A stretch of DNA of 64,000 nt from Mycobacterium sp. BK086 (lineage in GTDB: Bacteria > Actinomycetota > Actinomycetes > Mycobacteriales > Mycobacteriaceae): positions 310,001 to 374,000 of the forward strand of contig SNWL01000009.1 of NCBI GenBank assembly GCA_004362315.1. Reading direction: 5' to 3'. Position 1 is the first letter of the stretch, and each line of letters starts with the position of its first letter. The notes below the pieces were generated by a model. The model did not search any database and had not been told where the DNA came from. It saw only the letters and a list, made by a program, of their open reading frames with translations. Positions 35,145 through 43,064 of the stretch are shown here, one piece after another. The position numbers and the translations under genes are program-made.

Positions 35145-37703
35145 TCAGTCAGCGTCGAAGGCGCGCGCTTTCAGCGAGCGTTCGGTACCGGCCCGGCCCT
35201 CGAGCACCAGCCTGCGCAGCGCCGACGGCAGCTCGCCCTCGAGGAACTGATCGGCAGCCGCCAGGGCCTCGGCGCTGATATCCCACGACGGGTACAGACC
35301 GATCACCACCGTCTGCGCCACCTCGCTGGACCGGCGCTCCCAGACTCCGGGGATCGCCGCGAAATAGCGCTCGGTGAACGGCTGGAGCAGCGCGCTCTGG
35401 CCGGCCGGCGCGAAGCCGCCGATGATCGACCGCGCGGTGATGTTGGCCAGGGTGTCGTCCTCGATCACTTGCTGCCAGGCGGCTTCCTTGACCGCGAGTT
35501 GTGGGCGGGCCGCGGCGGCGGCGGCCGCATGACGGCGCCCGGCGGCGGTCGGGTCGCGCTGCGCCTCGGCGTCGATGAACGGGCTCTCGGGACCGTCGCC
35601 GTCGATGTCACCGGACGCAGCCAGCGCGGTGACGATGCGCCACCGCAGATCGGTGTCGATCACCAGCCCCGGCAGATTCACCTCGGCCGGCTCGTTGTCC
35701 AGCAGCGTCGCCAGCACCGCGACGTGGTGCAGCTGCAGCACCGACGTGCACAGCGCGTTGACGAACGCCAGCTGATGATCCGAACCGGGGGCCGACTCGC
35801 GTGCCAGGTCCAGCAGCCGGTCGGCGAACGCGGGCCAGCCGTTGGCGCACGCCCATGCCGGATCGGCGTAGGAGTTCAGCGCGGTCTGCGCCTGCAGCAG
35901 CAGCCGCTGGGCCACACCGACTTCGGTCTCGGCGTGGACGCCGCTCATCACCAGCGCCACGAAATCGCGGGCCTTCAACTCTGCGTCGCGGGTCATCTCC
36001 CACGCGGCCGACCACACCAGCGTGCGGGGGAGCGGCTCCTCGATGTCGGCGATGCGGCTCAGCGCGGTCTTCAGCGACGCGTCGTCGAGGCGCAGCGAGC
36101 AGTATGTCAGGTCATCGTCGTTGACCAGGATCAGCTTCCCGCGCGAAACTCCCTGCAGCGCAGGTACTTCCGTCACAGGCCCGGCCACGTCGAGTTCCTC
36201 GCGGTGCACCCGCACCAGCTTGCCGGTCATCGGGTCGTCGTCGTAGATGCCGACCGCGAGCCGGTGCACGCGGGTCTCGCCGGCGCCGGGGGCCGCACCG
36301 CCCTGGGCGATCGCGAACCGGGTGAAAGCGCCGTCGGCGTCGACGTCGAAGTCGGCGCGCAACGTGTTCAGACCGGTGGTCTTGAGCCACTGGCGTCCCC
36401 AGTCGGACAGGTCACGGCCCGAGGCCTTCTCCAACGCGCTCAACAGGTCGTCGAACGTCGCGTTGTCGAAGGCGTGAGCGGCGAAATAGTCACGCAGGCC
36501 GGCCAGGAAGTGCTCGAGCCCGACGTAGGCGACGAGCTGCTTGAGCACGCTGGCGCCCTTGGCGTAGGTGATGCCGTCGAAGTTGACCTCGACGGCATGC
36601 AGGTCGGGGATGTCGGCGGCGACCGGGTGGGTCGACGGCAGCTGGTCCTGCCGGTAGGCCCAGGACTTCTCCACGTTGGCGAATGTGGTCCACGCCTTGT
36701 CGTATTCGGTGGCCTCGGCCTGGCACAGCACCGAGGCGAACGTCGCGAACGACTCGTTGAGCCACAGGTCATCCCACCACGTCATCGTGACCAGGTCGCC
36801 GAACCACATGTGCGCCATCTCGTGCAGCACGGTCTCGGCCCGGCGCTCGTAGCTGTACCGGGTGACCTTGGACCGGAAGACGTAGTCCTCCAGGAACGTC
36901 ACCGCGCCGGCGTTTTCCATTGCGCCGGCATTGAATTCGGGCACGAACAATTGGTCGTACTTGCCGAACGCGTAGGGCACACCGAAGTTCTGGTGATAGA
37001 ACCCGAAGCCCTGTTTGGTCTCGGTGAACAGCCGCTCGGCGTCCATGTACTCGGCCAGCGAGGCCCGGCAGAACAGGCCGAGCGGGATCTCGCCGTGCTC
37101 GTCGGCGTAGACGTCGTCCCAGCGGGCGTACGGGCCGGCGATCAGGGCCACCAGGTAGGTGCTCATCTTCGGGGTGGTGGCGAAGACGTGCACCCCATTG
37201 TCGACGGAAACCGTTGCGCCGTTGGAGATCACCTGCCAATGCGCCGGAGCGGTGACGGTGACGTCGAACGTGGCCTTGAGGTCGGGCTGGTCGAAGCACG
37301 CGAACATCCGCTTGGCGTCGGCGGTTTCGAATTGCGAGTACAGGTAGACCTCGCCGTCGACGGGGTCGACGAAGCGGTGCAGGCCCTCACCGGTGTTGGA
37401 GTAACTGCAGTCGGCGTCGACCACCAGAACGTTGGTCTCGGCCAAACCCTGCAGTGCGATGCCGGTCGACTCGTCGTATCCGGACACGTCGATGTCGATG
37501 CCGTTGAGCACCGCGCTGCGCACGGTGGCGGCGGCCAAGTCGATGACGGTGTCGGCGCCCGGTGTCGCCTGGAATTCGACGGTCGTCGTGGAGCGGAACG
37601 TCGTCTCAGAGGAAGTCAGGTCGAGAACGATGGAGTAATTGCCGACGGTGACCAGAGCAGCGCGCTCGATGGCCTCGTCACGAGTGAGGTTGGGAAGTGC
37701 CAC
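35145..37703 (-). CDS. pepN: Aminopeptidase N (PepN, M1 family)
   Basis: An 852-residue zinc aminopeptidase. The exopeptidase motif GAMENAGAVTFLEDYVF is followed by VLHEMAHMWFGD (HExxH zinc site) and the third ligand Glu in LWLNESFATFAS, 18 residues on. The N-terminal bowl domain (about 1-190) and the helical ERAP-like C-terminal domain (about 530-850) are complete. It removes N-terminal residues from peptides in the cytoplasm, downstream of Clp and proteasome action. No signal peptide. Length agrees with M. tuberculosis PepN (861). It begins 25 bp after the end of a small secreted-protein gene on the same strand. Confidence 0.96.
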   Translation of the reverse strand: MALPNLTRDEAIERAALVTVGNYSIVLDLTSSETTFRSTTTVEFQATPGADTVIDLAAATVRSAVLNGIDIDVSGYDESTGIALQGLAETNVLVVDADCSYSNTGEGLHRFVDPVDGEVYLYSQFETADAKRMFACFDQPDLKATFDVTVTAPAHWQVISNGATVSVDNGVHVFATTPKMSTYLVALIAGPYARWDDVYADEHGEIPLGLFCRASLAEYMDAERLFTETKQGFGFYHQNFGVPYAFGKYDQLFVPEFNAGAMENAGAVTFLEDYVFRSKVTRYSYERRAETVLHEMAHMWFGDLVTMTWWDDLWLNESFATFASVLCQAEATEYDKAWTTFANVEKSWAYRQDQLPSTHPVAADIPDLHAVEVNFDGITYAKGASVLKQLVAYVGLEHFLAGLRDYFAAHAFDNATFDDLLSALEKASGRDLSDWGRQWLKTTGLNTLRADFDVDADGAFTRFAIAQGGAAPGAGETRVHRLAVGIYDDDPMTGKLVRVHREELDVAGPVTEVPALQGVSRGKLILVNDDDLTYCSLRLDDASLKTALSRIADIEEPLPRTLVWSAAWEMTRDAELKARDFVALVMSGVHAETEVGVAQRLLLQAQTALNSYADPAWACANGWPAFADRLLDLARESAPGSDHQLAFVNALCTSVLQLHHVAVLATLLDNEPAEVNLPGLVIDTDLRWRIVTALAASGDIDGDGPESPFIDAEAQRDPTAAGRRHAAAAAAARPQLAVKEAAWQQVIEDDTLANITARSIIGGFAPAGQSALLQPFTERYFAAIPGVWERRSSEVAQTVVIGLYPSWDISAEALAAADQFLEGELPSALRRLVLEGRAGTERSLKARAFDAD

Positions 37704-37728
37704 GTGTCCAACTTAGTGGCAGCCCGAC

Positions 37729-38106
37729 CTACATGTGCGGGGCCTGGATCCAGTTGAAGAAGGTGCCGTTGGTGACCGACTTCATCATCGCCGGGCAGTA
37801 CAGCTTCACGGCCATCCCCGCGAAGAATCCCGCCATCTGCGGCGGGATGCCGCCGCCCTGCACCTTCGACACCGCCTCGCCGAAGGATGCGCCCGGGCCG
37901 ACGAGCTGCGGGCAGACCGACTTGGCCAGCTGGGTGGCGGCTGCGGCGTTGTCGTAGTGGATGCCGGCCTGATTCAGGGCGGCGATGAAGGCGTCGTCGA
38001 CGGTGTCGGCCTGGGCCGGCGCTGCCAGTGCGGTTGCGCCTGCGACGAACGCGGCGGCGGTCACTACTCGAATCACTGCAATCACTTGTGGAACACTGGT
38101 GCACAT
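37729..38106 (-). CDS. Secreted DUF732 family protein
   Basis: A 125-residue exported protein. The signal peptide is VIRVVTAAAFVAGATALAAP with cleavage likely after AQA. The mature part is a small helical domain, DDAFIAALNQAGIHYDN then AAATQLAKSVCPQLVGPGAS, with a second Cys in VKLYCPAMM; the two would form a disulfide. This matches DUF732, a mycobacterial exported family of unknown function. Several starts are possible near 38106, and one a few codons later would leave the signal intact. It lies upstream of pepN on the same strand. Confidence 0.85.
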   Translation of the reverse strand: MCTSVPQVIAVIRVVTAAAFVAGATALAAPAQADTVDDAFIAALNQAGIHYDNAAAATQLAKSVCPQLVGPGASFGEAVSKVQGGGIPPQMAGFFAGMAVKLYCPAMMKSVTNGTFFNWIQAPHM

Positions 38107-38263
38107 TGGTCACAGGAACAACACGGTTGGGTCAAGACTTGCCACCTATGCGTTTCCTGTGCCGTCATCTCCAGCTTGGTGGTGTTCGCGTGCGAGAACG
38201 GGAACAGTGATCTCACCACATGAGTTGAGTTGAAGGTCTGCGTCCATCGCTGGGAGGAGCCCC

Positions 38264-38872
38264 ATGTCCGAGAAGTCCGTCGCCGGTTTCTGGTTCGACC
38301 CGCTGTGCCCGTGGTGTTGGATCACCTCGCGCTGGATTCTCGAGGTCGAGAAGGTGCGCGATATCGACGTCGACTTCCGGGTGATGAGCCTGGCGGTACT
38401 CAACGAGGGCCGTGATCTCCCCGAGGAATACCGCGAAGGGCTGAAGCAGGCATGGGGTCCGGTCCGGGTCGCCATTGCCGCCGAGCAGGCGCACGGCCGC
38501 GAGGTACTCGCGCCGCTGTACACCGCGATGGGCACCCGCATCCATGACCAGAACAACAAGGACTTCGCCGTCGTCATCTCCGAAGCGCTCGAAGAGGTGG
38601 GCCTGCCCGCCGAGCTCGCCGAGGCGGCCGCCACCGACAAGTACGACGATGCCTTGCGTAAGAGTCACCACGAGGGCATGGACGCCGTCGGCGAGGATGT
38701 CGGGACGCCGACCATCCACATCAACGGCGTGGCCTTCTTCGGCCCGGTTCTCTCGCGCATTCCGCGCGGCGAAGAAGCCGGCAAATTGTGGGATGCCTCG
38801 GTGATTTTCGCGTCGTACCCGCACTTCTGGGAGCTCAAGCGGACCAGGACCGAAGCGCCGCAGTTCGACTAG
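38264..38872 (+). CDS. DsbA-like mycothiol-dependent reductase (Rv2466c-like)
   Basis: A 202-residue thioredoxin-fold protein of the DsbA/FrnE group with [16 protein letters not shown] carrying the active CPWC near residue 20. A helical insertion follows, and the cis-Pro region is [16 protein letters not shown]. It has no signal peptide, so it is cytoplasmic, unlike true DsbA. In M. tuberculosis Rv2466c is a mycothiol-dependent reductase induced by oxidative stress through SigH, and it activates a thienopyrimidine prodrug (known). ATG 38264 follows GGGAGGAGCCC. A 157-bp gap with an 8-bp inverted repeat (38111-38118, 38154-38161) separates it from the divergent DUF732 gene. Confidence 0.92.
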   Translation: MSEKSVAGFWFDPLCPWCWITSRWILEVEKVRDIDVDFRVMSLAVLNEGRDLPEEYREGLKQAWGPVRVAIAAEQAHGREVLAPLYTAMGTRIHDQNNKDFAVVISEALEEVGLPAELAEAAATDKYDDALRKSHHEGMDAVGEDVGTPTIHINGVAFFGPVLSRIPRGEEAGKLWDASVIFASYPHFWELKRTRTEAPQFD

Positions 38873-38921
38873 ATTTCGTCCTCCGGTTGCGCGCCGGCTC
38901 GCCAGGTACAACCTTTAGTCC

Positions 38922-40331
38922 ATGACAGTGGCTGACCCGGCAGAGCCGAGCGTGCAGACCGACGGCACCTACCGCGACAAGTTGGTGGCCGTCGAACCCG
39001 GTGGCAACGAGTTCATTTCCCACGAAGACCGGCACGGACAGCCGCGCCAGCTGTTCTGGACGTGGACGTCACCCAACCTCGAGTTCGCCACGATCTTCGT
39101 CGGCGTGCTCGCGGTGGCCGTCTACGGAATGACGTTCTGGCAGGCCGTCGCGGGCATCGTGATCGGCACCGGCCTCGGCGCGATCGCGCACTACTTCCTG
39201 TCCGCGCGCGGGCCACTGCACGGCGTGCCGCAGATGGTGCTGGGCCGAATGGCGTTCGGGTTCAAGGGCAATGCGGTGCCGTCGGTGCTCATGTCGGTGA
39301 CCGCCGGCGTCGGCTGGTTCGCTACCAACAGCGTCAGTGGCGCCTACGCGCTGGCCACGTTGTTCCACATCGCGCCGCTGGTCGGCCTGGTCATCATCGT
39401 GCTGATCCAGACCGCGTTCGCGTTCTTCGGCCACAACCTGGTGCAGGCATTCGAGCGGTGGTCGTTCCCGGTACTCGCGGTGATCTTCGCCGTCGCGTCG
39501 GTGGTGATCCTGTCCAAATCGCACTTCGACGCGCCCGCGGTCGACGGTGGCGTCGGCGGCCTCGGCGGGTTCCTGCTCACCGTCGGCACCGCCTTCGGCT
39601 ACGCCGCCGGATGGACGCCGTATGCCGCCGACTACACCCGGTATCTGCCGGCCACCGTGTCGACCGCGCGCACCGGGCTGTTCGCCTCGATGGGACTGTT
39701 CTGGTCCTGCGTGATCCTGGAGACCGTCGGTGCGGCCTCGGTGACCATCGGCCCGGCGCTGTCCGACAACCCCACCGAGGCGTTCACCAGTGAGCTGGCC
39801 TCCCCGCTGGCGAAAGCCACGTTGCTGGCCATCGCCGTCGGCGCCATCGCCGCGAACGCGATCAACATCTATTCCGGGGCAATGGCTTTCGTGACGATCG
39901 GCGTCAAGTTGCCCGCCCACATCGCGCGAGCTCTGGTCACGGTGTTCTTCGGTGTCGCGGGCTTCGCGATCGCCTGGTGGGCATTGCCCGATGCCGCCGC
40001 CAGCTACGAGGCCTTCCTGCTGATCATCGCCTACTGGATCGGGCCGTGGCTGGGTGTGGTGTTCGCCGACCAGTATTTGCGGCAGGGGCAGTCGATCGCC
40101 GGGTTCCTCTACGACCGCAGCTACACCAACTGGCCCGGGTTCGCGTCGTTCGCGATCGGCCTGGTGGTGTCGGTGCTGCTGTTCTCCAACCAGGTGAAGT
40201 TCGTCGGCTACGTCGCCCGAGAGCTGCCCCAGCTCGGCGACATCACGTTCTTCGTGGGCTTCCTGATCGCCGGCGCGAGTTATCTTGGGCTATGCCGATC
40301 GAAGATCGCCGCCGAACGCAAAGCGGTATGA
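38922..40331 (+). CDS. NCS1 family nucleobase permease (cytosine/purine type)
   Basis: A 469-residue transporter with about twelve hydrophobic helices. After a soluble N-terminus come PRQLFWTWTSPNLEFATIFV (the NCS1 helix-1 region), VPQMVLGRMAFGFKGNAVPS and WTPYAADYTRYLP, all characteristic of CodB/Mhp1-like symporters. It should import cytosine or another nucleobase with a cation. Its stop overlaps the start of a yeast-type cytosine deaminase by 4 bp, which strongly suggests cytosine as the substrate. There is no equivalent between the Rv2466c and Rv2465c genes as I remember the M. tuberculosis map, so it looks like an insertion into the conserved block. Confidence 0.9.
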   Translation: MTVADPAEPSVQTDGTYRDKLVAVEPGGNEFISHEDRHGQPRQLFWTWTSPNLEFATIFVGVLAVAVYGMTFWQAVAGIVIGTGLGAIAHYFLSARGPLHGVPQMVLGRMAFGFKGNAVPSVLMSVTAGVGWFATNSVSGAYALATLFHIAPLVGLVIIVLIQTAFAFFGHNLVQAFERWSFPVLAVIFAVASVVILSKSHFDAPAVDGGVGGLGGFLLTVGTAFGYAAGWTPYAADYTRYLPATVSTARTGLFASMGLFWSCVILETVGAASVTIGPALSDNPTEAFTSELASPLAKATLLAIAVGAIAANAINIYSGAMAFVTIGVKLPAHIARALVTVFFGVAGFAIAWWALPDAAASYEAFLLIIAYWIGPWLGVVFADQYLRQGQSIAGFLYDRSYTNWPGFASFAIGLVVSVLLFSNQVKFVGYVARELPQLGDITFFVGFLIAGASYLGLCRSKIAAERKAV

Positions 40332-40774
40332 CGCCTCCCGAGATGCTCGAGGTCGCTATCGACGAGGCGCGAAAAGGCTTGGCGGAAGGCGGAATTCCGA
40401 TCGGTGCCGCGCTGTTCAGTGCCGACGGCGTGCTCTTGGGCAGCGGGCACAACCGACGCGTTCAGCAGGGTGACCCGTCATTGCACGCCGAAACCGACGC
40501 CTTCCGCGCTGCCGGCCGTCAACGTGACTACCGCTCGACGATCATGGTCACCACGCTCTCGCCGTGCTGGTACTGCAGTGGGCTGGTGCGCCAGTTCAAC
40601 ATCGGCGCGGTGCTGATCGGGGAGAGTCGCACCTTCGTCGGCGGGCACGACTGGCTGGCCGACTACGGCGTCGACGTGACGCTGCTGGACGACGAGCGCT
40701 GCGTGACCATGATGACCGACTTCATCGCCGCGAACCCCGAACTGTGGAACGAGGACATCGGAGTGGCCGAGTGA
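40328..40774 (+). CDS. Cytosine deaminase, yeast FCY1-type (CMP/dCMP deaminase fold)
   Basis: A 148-residue zinc deaminase. The first zinc motif is LHAETDAF (His ligand and proton-shuttling Glu) and the second SPCWYCSG (PCxxC). GLAEGGIPIGAALFSADGVL and the C-terminal DWLADYGVDVTLLDDERCV match the fungal cytosine deaminase rather than the large amidohydrolase CodA of E. coli. It should convert cytosine to uracil and ammonia. It is coupled by an ATGA overlap to the permease upstream and a GTGA overlap to an oxygenase downstream. A guanine deaminase role is less likely, as the family's extra C-terminal segment is absent. Confidence 0.85.
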   Translation: MTPPEMLEVAIDEARKGLAEGGIPIGAALFSADGVLLGSGHNRRVQQGDPSLHAETDAFRAAGRQRDYRSTIMVTTLSPCWYCSGLVRQFNIGAVLIGESRTFVGGHDWLADYGVDVTLLDDERCVTMMTDFIAANPELWNEDIGVAE

Positions 40775-41724
40775 TCGCCACCATCGACATCTCCCGCTGG
40801 CGGGCCGGGGGAGCCGAGGCCGACATCGTCGCCGCCGAACTCGACGAGGGATTGCAGCGGGCCGGATTCATCCTGGTGACCGGCCACGGCATTGACCCGG
40901 CGTTGGCCGCCGCGGTGCGAGCCGCGTCGCGCCAGTTCTTCAGCCTGCCCGACGCCGTCAAACGGCAGTACTCGGTGCCGGTCGGCGGGCACGGCTGGAT
41001 CGCGCCCGGCGCCGAGGCCAATGCCTACGCCGAGGGCACCGAGACGCCACCCGACCTCAAGGAGAGCTACAGCCTGGGCGCCGAGACCGCCGTCGGCGAT
41101 CCCGAGGTCGACCGGATCTGGTTCGCGCCCAACGTCTGGCCCGAAGAGGTCGCCGAACTGCAGGCGCTGGTGAACGAATACACCGAGGCCGTGCACCGGT
41201 TGGCCGACGACCTGCTGGCGCTGATGGCCCACGCGCTCGGGCTGCCCGACAACCCGTTCGTCGCCCTTGCCGACCGGCCGACCTGGACGTTGAACATCAA
41301 CCACTACCCGCCCGTCAGCGTCGTCGGAGAGCCCGAGCCCGGCCAGTTCCGGATCGGCCCGCACACCGACTTCGGCACGGTGACGATCCTGGATCGCGAG
41401 CCCGGAGCCGGTGGGCTGCAAGTCTTTTCCGAGGCTGACGGCTGGGAGGATGCGCCCTACGACCCGTCGGCGCTGACGATCAACATCGGGGACCTTCTCG
41501 AATACTGGAGCGGACGGCGCTGGCCGTCGGGACGACATCGGGTGCTGCCGCCGCAGCCGCACGCTCCTGAGGAGGACCTGATCTCGCTGGTCTACTTCTA
41601 CGAGGCCAACCACGACGCACTGGTCACCCCGCTGGCGCCGCCGATCGGCAAGGTGTCAGGCCTGACGGCGGTGACATCGTCGGCGTTCATCAAGGAGCGG
41701 CTGGACGCCATCACTGTGGGCTGA
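40771..41724 (+). CDS. 2-oxoglutarate/Fe(II) oxygenase, isopenicillin-N-synthase-like
   Basis: A 317-residue non-haem iron oxygenase. The N-terminal DIOX_N domain is ELDEGLQRAGFILVTGHGID. The iron triad is HTDFGTVTIL (HxD, near residue 202) and the distal His in SGRHRVLPP (near 256). LISLVYFYEANHDALVTPL follows, with an RxS-like pairing not obvious. Family members hydroxylate or desaturate small molecules. The context of cytosine permease and deaminase makes a pyrimidine substrate plausible, by analogy with fungal thymine 7-hydroxylase of the same superfamily (inference). Its GTG start overlaps the deaminase stop. Confidence 0.85.
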   Translation: MIATIDISRWRAGGAEADIVAAELDEGLQRAGFILVTGHGIDPALAAAVRAASRQFFSLPDAVKRQYSVPVGGHGWIAPGAEANAYAEGTETPPDLKESYSLGAETAVGDPEVDRIWFAPNVWPEEVAELQALVNEYTEAVHRLADDLLALMAHALGLPDNPFVALADRPTWTLNINHYPPVSVVGEPEPGQFRIGPHTDFGTVTILDREPGAGGLQVFSEADGWEDAPYDPSALTINIGDLLEYWSGRRWPSGRHRVLPPQPHAPEEDLISLVYFYEANHDALVTPLAPPIGKVSGLTAVTSSAFIKERLDAITVG

Positions 41725-41750
41725 GCGGGCGCCGAAGTAAGGTAACGGCC

Positions 41751-42230
41751 ATGCGTGTCTACCTCGGCTCAGACCATGCCGGATACGAACTCAAGCAGGC
41801 CATCATCGAGCACCTGAAAAAGGGTGGTCACGAGCCGATCGACTGCGGCGCGTTCACCTATGACGCCGAGGACGACTACCCGGCGTTCTGCATCGCCGCC
41901 GCGGTGGCGACGGTCGCCGACCCCGACAGCCTCGGCATCGTGCTGGGCGGCTCGGGTAACGGCGAGCAGATCGCCGCGAACAAGGTGCCCGGCGCCCGCT
42001 GCGCGCTGGCGTGGAGCACCGAGACCGCGTCGCTGGCCCGCGAGCACAACAACGCCCAGCTAATCGGCATCGGCGGCCGCATGCACACCGAGGACGAAGC
42101 GCTGGCGATCGTCGACGCGTTCCTGTCCACCCCGTGGTCGAAAGCTGAACGCCACCAACGGCGTATCGACATCCTCGACGAGTACGAGCGCACCCACGTG
42201 CCGCCGCCGGTGCCCGGCGCCCCGGCCTGA
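41751..42230 (+). CDS. rpiB: Ribose-5-phosphate isomerase B
   Basis: A 159-residue LacA/RpiB isomerase interconverting ribose-5-phosphate and ribulose-5-phosphate in the pentose phosphate pathway. SDHAGYELKQAIIEHLKKGG is the phosphate-binding start, and GIVLGGSGNGEQIAANKVPG is the active loop; Glu stands where E. coli RpiB has Cys, as known for the mycobacterial type. ALAWSTETASLAREHNNAQL and GIGGRMHTEDEAL complete the motif set. It is followed after 3 bp by the nei-like gene, the same pair as Rv2465c and Rv2464c. Confidence 0.95.
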   Translation: MRVYLGSDHAGYELKQAIIEHLKKGGHEPIDCGAFTYDAEDDYPAFCIAAAVATVADPDSLGIVLGGSGNGEQIAANKVPGARCALAWSTETASLAREHNNAQLIGIGGRMHTEDEALAIVDAFLSTPWSKAERHQRRIDILDEYERTHVPPPVPGAPA

Positions 42231-42233
42231 CCC

Positions 42234-43025
42234 GTGCCGGAAGGCCATACCCTGCACCGGCTCGCCCGGCTGCATCAGCGCCGCTTCGCCGGCGCTCCCG
42301 CGGCCGTGTCCAGCCCGCAGGGCAGGTTCGCCGACGCCGCGATCCTCAACGGCCGGGTGTTCACCCGGGCGTCCGTGTGGGGCAAGCACCTGTTCCATCA
42401 CTACGACGGCGGCTCGATCGTGCACATCCACCTCGGGCTGTACGGCACCTTCACCGAGGCGCCGGTGCCGATGCCGCTGCCCGTCGGCCAGGTGCGGATG
42501 CGGGTCGTCGGTGCGGAATACGGCACTGACCTGCGCGGCCCGACCGCCTGTGACGTGGTCGACGAGGCGCAGGTCTCGGCGATCGTGGCTCGGCTGGGGC
42601 CCGACCCGTTGCGCCGAGACGCCGACCCCGCACAGCCGTGGGAGCGAATCTCCAAGTCGCGCAAAACCATCGGTGCACTCTTGATGGATCAGAGCGTGAT
42701 CGCCGGAGTGGGCAACGTGTATCGCAGCGAATTGTTGTTCCGCCATCACATCGACCCGTTCCGGCTGGGCCGCGACGTCAGCGAGGCCGAATTCCTCGAC
42801 GCCTGGACCGACCTGGTCGCGCTGATGAAGGTCGGCGTGCGGCGCGGCAAGATCGTGGTGGTGCGCCCCGAACACGACCACGGTGCGCCGTCGTATGCGC
42901 CGAACCGGCCTCGGACCTACGTGTACCGACGGGCCGGCGACCCGTGCCGGGTGTGCGGGACGCCGGTGCGGACCGCCGTGCTGGAGGCCCGCAACGTGTT
43001 CTGGTGTCCCACCTGTCAGGTGTAA
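42234..43025 (+). CDS. Fpg/Nei family DNA glycosylase (Nei1, Rv2464c-like)
   Basis: A 263-residue base-excision repair enzyme. The GTG start gives PEGHTLHRLARLHQRRF, with the catalytic Pro and Glu of the family. VWGKHLFHHY carries the beta-turn Lys. A helix-two-turn-helix is present (ALLMDQSVIAGVGNVYRSEL), and a zinc finger CRVCG-x16-CPTC closes the protein. It should excise oxidised pyrimidines and cleave the abasic site by beta/delta elimination. All key residues are kept, so it is probably active. It follows rpiB by 3 bp and is probably co-transcribed. Confidence 0.93.
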   Translation: MPEGHTLHRLARLHQRRFAGAPAAVSSPQGRFADAAILNGRVFTRASVWGKHLFHHYDGGSIVHIHLGLYGTFTEAPVPMPLPVGQVRMRVVGAEYGTDLRGPTACDVVDEAQVSAIVARLGPDPLRRDADPAQPWERISKSRKTIGALLMDQSVIAGVGNVYRSELLFRHHIDPFRLGRDVSEAEFLDAWTDLVALMKVGVRRGKIVVVRPEHDHGAPSYAPNRPRTYVYRRAGDPCRVCGTPVRTAVLEARNVFWCPTCQV

Positions 43026-43064
43026 CGCGCTGCACCGAATTGCGCCACCCGCGAGAATGCTTGC

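Noticed and set aside
35085-37757. An 890-codon open frame on the plus strand opposite pepN
   Set aside because: The minus-strand M1 aminopeptidase has HEMAH and GAMEN in place. The opposite frame has only Val/Gly/Arg-rich shadow sequence.
38111-38161. 8-bp inverted repeat (CACAGGAA/TTCCTGTG) between DUF732 and the Rv2466c-like gene
   Set aside because: The arms are 35 bp apart and could occur by chance; no regulator or promoter was matched to them.
40564-40770. Upstream extension of the 2OG oxygenase into the deaminase gene
   Set aside because: The extension is an Arg-rich out-of-frame reading of the deaminase. The GTGA overlap at 40771 explains the start.
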